Below are positions 32,505 to 36,842 of a stretch of 36,842 nucleotides of DNA, piece by piece. The notes beneath the pieces were generated by a model. That model had not been told where the DNA came from and searched no databases. It saw only the letters and a program-made list of their open reading frames with translations. The DNA comes from an uncultured Oscillospiraceae bacterium (lineage in GTDB: Bacteria; Bacillota; Clostridia; Oscillospirales; Acutalibacteraceae). Every line of letters starts with the position of its first letter. The first letter of the stretch is position 1. The translations under genes were made by a program, and so were the position numbers. The stretch is from contig UQFO01000023.1 in NCBI GenBank assembly GCA_900540275.1, positions 1 to 36,842 on the forward strand, written 5' to 3'.

Positions 32505-33080
32505 ATGTACGAATCCTGGGAAAATTTAGAACGCGATTGCCTCTGCTGCGAAAAATGCAACCTATGTAAAACGCGTACCAACGTAGTCTTCGGCGTTGGG
32601 AATCAAAATGCCGAGGTCTTATTTATAGGAGAAGGACCTGGCCAGAACGAGGATTTACAGGGTGAACCTTTCGTTGGGCGCGGCGGCCAGCTTCTTGATA
32701 AAATGCTTAAAGCCATTGACCTTGACCGCAACAAAAATATCTATATAGCAAATATCGTCAAATGCAGGCCGCCTCAAAACCGCGACCCTTTACCAGAAGA
32801 GCAGGAGGCGTGCATTGGATGGCTGAGAAACCAGGTTGCTTTAATCAGGCCGAAAATCATTGTATGTCTCGGCAGGATCGCGGCAATGAAAATTATTAAA
32901 CCGGATATGAAAATCACCAAAGAGCATGGTATATTTTTTGAAAGAAATGGCCTGCTTATGATGGCAACGCTTCATCCGGCCGCCCTGCTTCGCAATCCCC
33001 GGCAAAAGCCAGACGCTTTTGAAGATTTTTTAAAGCTGCAGAAAAAAATTAATGAAATATGCGAACACACTTATAATTAG
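32505..33080 (+). CDS. uracil-DNA glycosylase, family 4 (iron-sulfur)
   Basis: Removes uracil from DNA to start base excision repair. The 191 residues fit family 4. Cys 15, 18, 87 and 103 match the four cluster ligands. Motif A is GEGPGQNED (42-50) followed by GEPFVGRGGQLLD, and motif B is TLHPAALLRNP with HP at 157-158. AAGGA lies 5-6 bases before the ATG; an in-frame upstream start (ORF from 32469) lacks a site. It stands alone after the repeat pair, so those repeats could lie in its 5' leader. Confidence 0.93.
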   Translation: MYESWENLERDCLCCEKCNLCKTRTNVVFGVGNQNAEVLFIGEGPGQNEDLQGEPFVGRGGQLLDKMLKAIDLDRNKNIYIANIVKCRPPQNRDPLPEEQEACIGWLRNQVALIRPKIIVCLGRIAAMKIIKPDMKITKEHGIFFERNGLLMMATLHPAALLRNPRQKPDAFEDFLKLQKKINEICEHTYN

Positions 33081-33114
33081 ATTGACTGCAAAACACTGTC
33101 TGCCTTTATCGTCA

Positions 33115-33147
33115 AAAAAAGCCTTCCCGGTACTGGGAAGGCTTTTC
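33115..33147. terminator. bidirectional terminator
   Basis: AAAAGCCTTCCC and GGGAAGGCTTTT form a perfect stem with a 6-base loop and A/T runs on both sides. It serves the convergent glycosylase gene and the leftward starch-binding-like gene. Confidence 0.9.
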
Positions 33148-33170
33148 GTTTGCAAAAATATTGCGGTTAA

Positions 33171-33944
33171 TTACTCAGAAACCTTTTTCTTGGAAGCAAC
33201 GACTGCCACGCCAAGAGCCGCTACAAGGAGCACTGCAAGCGCTACGAAGGGAGTAGAATCGCCGGTCTTGGTAGTGCCGGTGCTTGCGGTACTGCTCTTG
33301 CTGCTTGTATCCTTGTTTTCTTCCTTCTTGCTGGAGGAGTTGTTATCGCCGGAGTCGAGCTTTAAAGTCTTTCTCAGCTCAGCAACCTTCTCATCTGTAG
33401 CATAGTCAGGATAATTTGCAATAAATGCGTCGAGGACAGCCTGCGGATCCTCACCGGGGGCAAGCACTTCACCGACAACATTGCCGATGCTTGTGATTGC
33501 GAAGTGGGGGCCGTATTTGCTGCCGTTGTTTCTCCAGCGCGCAGCATTAGTCATTTTGTTGGAATCCATGGGATTCTCAATCATTTCGTCTGTTACATAA
33601 GCGGTATCGCCAACACATTCGTCACCAAGGGTGAGGTCATACGTCTGGACGCCTGTGCTTGTGCTGAAAATAACCATGTCCCAGTCTCCCGCCGGGATTT
33701 CATAGCTCCACTTGTTGTTGCCTTCTTCGGTCATTTTCTCATTCTTGGTCTGCCATGCATAAAGCTCATCTCCGCCATTTTTCCAAATGTGGCAGTATAC
33801 GGCTTTTGCAGATTTTGCCCATGCTTCGGGAAGCTCAACATAGACCTTACCGCCGCTGAAGGCAGACGCACTGATACCGGCAACACAAACCATGGACACA
33901 ACCATAACAGCGACCAGCAGTACGCTCATTACTTTCTTGGACAT
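33171..33944 (-). CDS. secreted starch-binding-like surface protein (shorter paralogue)
   Basis: A 257-residue exported protein. The signal peptide spans about 1-28 (MSKKVMSVLL...ASA). A carbohydrate-module-like domain (about 33-118) has VYVELPEAW, AVYCHIWKNGG, LYAWQTKNEKM, W-D-M-V-I-F-S and QTYDLTLG, the pattern I know from CBM26-type starch-binding modules. A conserved second region (145-195) follows, then a Ser/Lys linker, a TKTGDSTPF anchor-like motif (226-233), a hydrophobic helix and a KKK tail. The anchor resembles degenerate TGD sortase signals of gut clostridia. It is homologous to the neighbouring 562-residue protein. AAGGAGGAGACAAG precedes the ATG. Ligand not proven. Confidence 0.75.
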   Translation of the reverse strand: MSKKVMSVLLVAVMVVSMVCVAGISASAFSGGKVYVELPEAWAKSAKAVYCHIWKNGGDELYAWQTKNEKMTEEGNNKWSYEIPAGDWDMVIFSTSTGVQTYDLTLGDECVGDTAYVTDEMIENPMDSNKMTNAARWRNNGSKYGPHFAITSIGNVVGEVLAPGEDPQAVLDAFIANYPDYATDEKVAELRKTLKLDSGDNNSSSKKEENKDTSSKSSTASTGTTKTGDSTPFVALAVLLVAALGVAVVASKKKVSE

Positions 33945-33998
33945 TTCTTGTCTCCTCCTTAAAACGTATAAATCCGAAGTTCATACTTCAGTACCGTA

Positions 33999-34027
33999 AT
34001 TATACAATATATAAAGAAAAACTTCAA
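33999..34027 (-). promoter_or_regulatory. promoter and leader of the 257-aa surface protein
   Basis: Reading leftward: TTGAAG, 17 bases, TATAAT. The leader begins with a small stem-loop (GAAGT...ACTTC, about 33977-33990) and the same AAGGAGGAGACAA ribosome region as the neighbouring paralogue. Confidence 0.65.
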
Positions 34028-34145
34028 CCGTTTTTCAAATTTTTTTGATAGTAAATCCACATTAAATTTTAAATACAAGCATAATTTTCTATGATTTATA
34101 CAAACAGTTATAGATAATTGGAAACAGCATGTAAGGGCCATACAA

Positions 34146-34184
34146 AAAACCTCCCGTCCTTACGTTTTGAGGACGGGAGGTTTT
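34146..34184 (-). terminator. terminator of the 562-aa surface protein gene
   Basis: AAAACCTCCCGTCCT/AGGACGGGAGGTTTT, a 15-bp perfect stem with a 9-base loop, ends in T-rich sequence on both strands. Confidence 0.9.
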
Positions 34185-34214
34185 ATAACTTCTAGGTTTC
34201 AGGTCAGCTTAAAA

Positions 34215-35903
34215 TCAGCCCTGTGCTTTTTTCCTGCGCGCAATAACAACTACGCCGGCAGCAGCAAGGAGGATTGTAGCAAGCACAAAGAAAGATGCGA
34301 CATCCTGTGCCGTGTTTACAGTACCAGGATTCTTTCCGGTGCCATTGGTCGGATTGGTCGGGTCATCAGACGGGGGAAGCGTCGAAGATGAGGGAGGATC
34401 AATCGGGTCAACCGGACCCGGACGGACATAAGAGTAATCCATATCGAAGTACGGGTTCATATTAAATCCGTTTTCATCAATCATTACTTCACCGTCAACT
34501 GTAAGAGGCTGTGTCGTCTGGTCGCCGTTCAGCGGGTTGAAGTAGGACCAGTCGCCGAGATATAACAACTGTATTTCACCTGTATAAGGATTCGGTTGTT
34601 TAATCGTCTCACCATTGAGCTCAAAGATAGAGCCGCAAAGGTCGTCCTGCTCAAGCTGGTTGAACATACCGTCTTCTACATTGATGTCAGCTGTCTGGAG
34701 AGCAGCCGCTTTCTTGGCGGGATCAAAATTCTCATCTTTTTCAAGGCCGCCGTTGATACCGTTGTTCCAGATAATGTTGTTCGCATAGGAAGGAGCGATT
34801 GCGTAGTAAACGTCCTCATATCCTTCTACATTCAGCTTTGTAGCAGGAACACCAGGCCATGCGGCGCCGCTTTCCTCACCATAGAACCAGTAGAAGCCAA
34901 TCTCATAGCCGTCCTCTTTGTACTTGGCATTTTCCATCCACTCAGCGGGAGCTCTGAAATAATAAATCCTGTAATAGCCGTCCCAATCCGGATGTTCTGC
35001 ATTGCCGGGCTGGCCGTTGTTATCCATAACTCTCGCAGGCATACCTACGCCCAGCGGAACCGGAATACCTCTTTCACGGCCATACTGGTCAGTAGTGGAT
35101 TCCGTGTCGCCGGTCGGGTCGGTTACCGGGTCAGTTGCAGGATCGGTCACCGGATCGGTCGGGTCGGTTGTCGGGGGTGTTGTGGGTTTCGTGTCAGGAG
35201 CCGTCGTCGGCTCGTCTGTCGGGCCGCTCGTCGTCGGAGTGGTCGTCGGGTCAGAACCCGGATCATTCTCAAAATAAGGGGCTAATTCCTCTCTGAGCTG
35301 CGCAACCTTCTCTTCCGTTGCAATGGTCGGATAATTCGTAACAAAGGCCTCAATAATGCTGTCCAGCGTTTCACCGGGAACAACCGTGCTGCCAACAATG
35401 TTGCCGATGCTGGAAATTACAAGATGGGGTCCCTGGTCCTTGTTATTTTTCCAGAGAGCTTCAAGAACCGTTTTATTAGAGTCAACCGGGTTCTCAAGCT
35501 TATTTCCGGTCACATAGGCGGTATCGCCAAGGCATGACAGGTTCATCGTCAGATCATAGGTCTGATCCACCTGGTACATGCTGAAAATAACCATGTTCCA
35601 GTCCACGCTGTCCGGCTCGGCCGGAGATTTCGGAATTGTGTAGCTGAAGGTACGGCCCTCAACGAGCTTCATCTTTTCAGCCTTTGTCTGCCAAGCAGAC
35701 AGTTCTTCACCTGCGTTTACCCAAATATGGGCATAAACAGCAGATTTGGACGTAATCTCGCCCCAGCTTTCCGGTACTTCAAAATAGATGGTGCCGCCTT
35801 CCATTTGCTTTGCGTCACTTGCGCCTGCACTTACGCCTGCAACACACAGCATGGTTACCAACATGGCAACAGCCAGAAGTACGCTAAGTACTTTTTTGGA
35901 CAT
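34215..35903 (-). CDS. secreted starch-binding-like surface protein (longer paralogue)
   Basis: A 562-residue exported protein with a signal peptide (about 1-28, MSKKVLSVLLAVAMLV). Residues 36-205 align with the whole module pair of the smaller neighbour (IYFEVPESW, AVYAHIWVNAGEELSAWQTK, ATEEKVAQLREEL). A Thr/Pro/Asp-rich linker of DPTTTP/TDPVTDPATDP units (about 215-275) leads to a second carbohydrate-module-like region (about 295-490) with YYRIYYFRAPAEW, FYWFYGEESGAAWPG and IIWNNGINGG, again starch-module-like. A Pro/Ser/Thr linker and a C-terminal helix with a RRKK tail complete it; no clear LPxTG. Probably a polysaccharide-binding surface protein arisen by duplication. Confidence 0.75.
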   Translation of the reverse strand: MSKKVLSVLLAVAMLVTMLCVAGVSAGASDAKQMEGGTIYFEVPESWGEITSKSAVYAHIWVNAGEELSAWQTKAEKMKLVEGRTFSYTIPKSPAEPDSVDWNMVIFSMYQVDQTYDLTMNLSCLGDTAYVTGNKLENPVDSNKTVLEALWKNNKDQGPHLVISSIGNIVGSTVVPGETLDSIIEAFVTNYPTIATEEKVAQLREELAPYFENDPGSDPTTTPTTSGPTDEPTTAPDTKPTTPPTTDPTDPVTDPATDPVTDPTGDTESTTDQYGRERGIPVPLGVGMPARVMDNNGQPGNAEHPDWDGYYRIYYFRAPAEWMENAKYKEDGYEIGFYWFYGEESGAAWPGVPATKLNVEGYEDVYYAIAPSYANNIIWNNGINGGLEKDENFDPAKKAAALQTADINVEDGMFNQLEQDDLCGSIFELNGETIKQPNPYTGEIQLLYLGDWSYFNPLNGDQTTQPLTVDGEVMIDENGFNMNPYFDMDYSYVRPGPVDPIDPPSSSTLPPSDDPTNPTNGTGKNPGTVNTAQDVASFFVLATILLAAAGVVVIARRKKAQG

Positions 35904-35960
35904 TTTTGTCTCCTCCTTAAAAGCTTTTCTTCAATCTGAAGCAGATACTTCAGTGTGAAT

Positions 35961-35989
35961 ATTATACAACATTCAATTCAAAACTGCAA
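35961..35989 (-). promoter_or_regulatory. promoter and leader of the 562-aa surface protein
   Basis: Leftward TTGCAG, 17 bases, TATAAT. The leader then folds CTGAAG/CTTCAG (about 35935-35952), as at the paralogue, before AAGGAGGAGACAA. From 35990 to 36142 I see no gene or motif. Confidence 0.65.
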
Positions 35990-36142
35990 TAACTTTTCAT
36001 AACAATTGGATGTACTTCCCCTGAATTATCTGTTTTGAACAAATTTAGACTTCATATTTTTTCAAAGTGTACAAAACAAATGCAGCTTTATCCAGGAAAA
36101 AACAAAGAGCATTCCCACCAAATAGATATAAAACAATAGTAA

Positions 36143-36842
36143 CCCCCCGGCGAAGCCGGGGGTTCTTCATAGACGGGCAAAGCCCTCTAATACTAGCGGC
36201 ACGCGTCACGTCGCGTTGGTACGGTCTGCCAATCGCGAGAGTTTGTTACTTGCTGCCCGTAAACGGGTTTAGAAATTATCCATCGTCAGTTGTTCTCCTG
36301 CCTTATCCTCGTCTAGCTGCCGTTTGATGTACTCTTGTATCTTCTGCGCATTCTTCCCTGCCGTGTCTACATAATATCCGCGGCACCAGAATTCACGGTT
36401 CCGGTACTTGTATTTCAACTCTGGGTACTTCTCGTAGATCATCAGACTGCTTTTTCCCTTGAGATATCCCATGAAACTTGATATTGCTATCTTTGGTGGG
36501 ATTTCTAATAGCATATGTATGTGGGCTGGACACACCTCCGCCTCTATGATCTTGACTTTTTTCCAATTACATAGTGTTCTCAAGATTTCTCCTATCTCTC
36601 TGCGTTTCTCTCCGTAGAACACTTTCCTACGATATTTTGGCGCGAATACGATATGATATTTGCAATTCCATGTTGTATGCGTTAAACTATTCATGTCGTT
36701 CATTCTGAATGACCTCCCTTTGCTTTCCTCGTGCAGTTGGCTGACCGCACTTCTATTTTAGCAAAGGGAGTTCCTATTTCTACATCATCGGCATAAGCCT
36801 TCTTTTGAACCACTCGCCTAGCGAGTGGTTTTCTTCATACAA
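36143..36842 (-). mobile_element. IS200-type element (single TnpA, right boundary near or beyond window end)
   Basis: TnpA is flanked by imperfect terminal hairpins: CCCCCGGC/GCCGGGGG (36144-36162) on one side and AACCACTCGC/GCGAGTGGTT (36808-36830) on the other. Both are followed by TTCTTCATA. This is the organisation of IS200/IS605 elements, which are single-strand transposons without inverted repeats. No TnpB gene is present. The exact ends cannot be fixed because the window stops 12 bases after the second hairpin. Confidence 0.75.
36269..36703 (-). CDS. tnpA: IS200-family TnpA (HUH Y1 transposase)
   Basis: A 144-residue Y1 transposase that cuts and joins single-stranded ends. It has the family opening WNCKYHIVFAPKYRRKVFYG, the HUH motif AHIHMLLE (His 61 and 63), and a helix with the probable nucleophile Tyr125 in EYIKRQ. 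GGGAGG lies 9 bases before the ATG. Length is normal, and the gene appears intact. Confidence 0.93.
   Translation of the reverse strand: MNDMNSLTHTTWNCKYHIVFAPKYRRKVFYGEKRREIGEILRTLCNWKKVKIIEAEVCPAHIHMLLEIPPKIAISSFMGYLKGKSSLMIYEKYPELKYKYRNREFWCRGYYVDTAGKNAQKIQEYIKRQLDEDKAGEQLTMDNF

Noticed and set aside
35100..35275. Short-period DNA repeats as a CRISPR or minisatellite
   Set aside because: They encode the Thr/Pro/Asp-rich linker of the 562-aa surface protein in frame.

Overview
The window looks like a chromosome segment from a gut-type Clostridia (Firmicutes), most plausibly Oscillospiraceae/Ruminococcaceae. The reasons are strong AGGAGG-type ribosome binding sites, TTGACA/TATAAT-type promoters, a Bacillus/Clostridium-like glmU-prs-pth-mfd cluster, a clostridial pyruvate phosphate dikinase, PduL in a non-microcompartment setting, family 4 uracil-DNA glycosylase, and secreted starch-binding-like proteins with TGD-type C-terminal anchors. 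The species call is inference only.

Layout. 1-390 holds the first codons of a leftward gene with an AT-rich upstream region. 390-3029 is ppdK (leftward). 3354-9425 is a rightward housekeeping run: single-domain GlmU-like uridylyltransferase, prs, pth and mfd. It is followed by a lipoprotein with a SurA/foldase look (9570), a divergent ClC-type channel (10837) and a secreted acidic single-pass membrane protein (12251). An IS3-family element (13158-14431) sits precisely inside the loop of a bidirectional terminator.

14460-25777 is a compact leftward phage-derived operon of 17 tightly packed genes. It has packaging genes (terS, terL), portal, protease, decoration-like protein, major capsid, two connectors, one unusual tail protein, a 51-aa gene, and a PBSX-type baseplate set (LysM protein, hub, spike, gp25-like, gpJ-like, gpI-like) ending in a short fibre. 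No sheath, canonical tube, tape measure, lysis, integrase or repressor gene is visible. The reading frames are intact with start/stop overlaps, so this looks like an evolved, possibly domesticated particle locus rather than rubble. Upstream of terS lies about 550 bp rich in hairpins, including two leftward terminator-like structures.

26330-36842 returns to host genes. A zinc ribbon-membrane-cohesin-like protein is followed by DegV (leftward) and a divergent GH31 alpha-glucosidase overlapping a hemolysin III-family membrane protein. Then come pduL (leftward), a pair of nearly identical 78-bp structured repeats, and the uracil-DNA glycosylase. Two paralogous secreted starch-binding-like proteins share promoter and leader architecture, and an IS200-type TnpA element closes the window. 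GH31 (cytoplasmic), the surface starch-binding-like pair and the cohesin-like protein may all belong to alpha-glucan use, but they are not one operon.

Most interesting: the tape-measure-less phage-like operon, the tandem 78-bp RNA-like repeats, the structured region before terS, and the IS inside a terminator hairpin.
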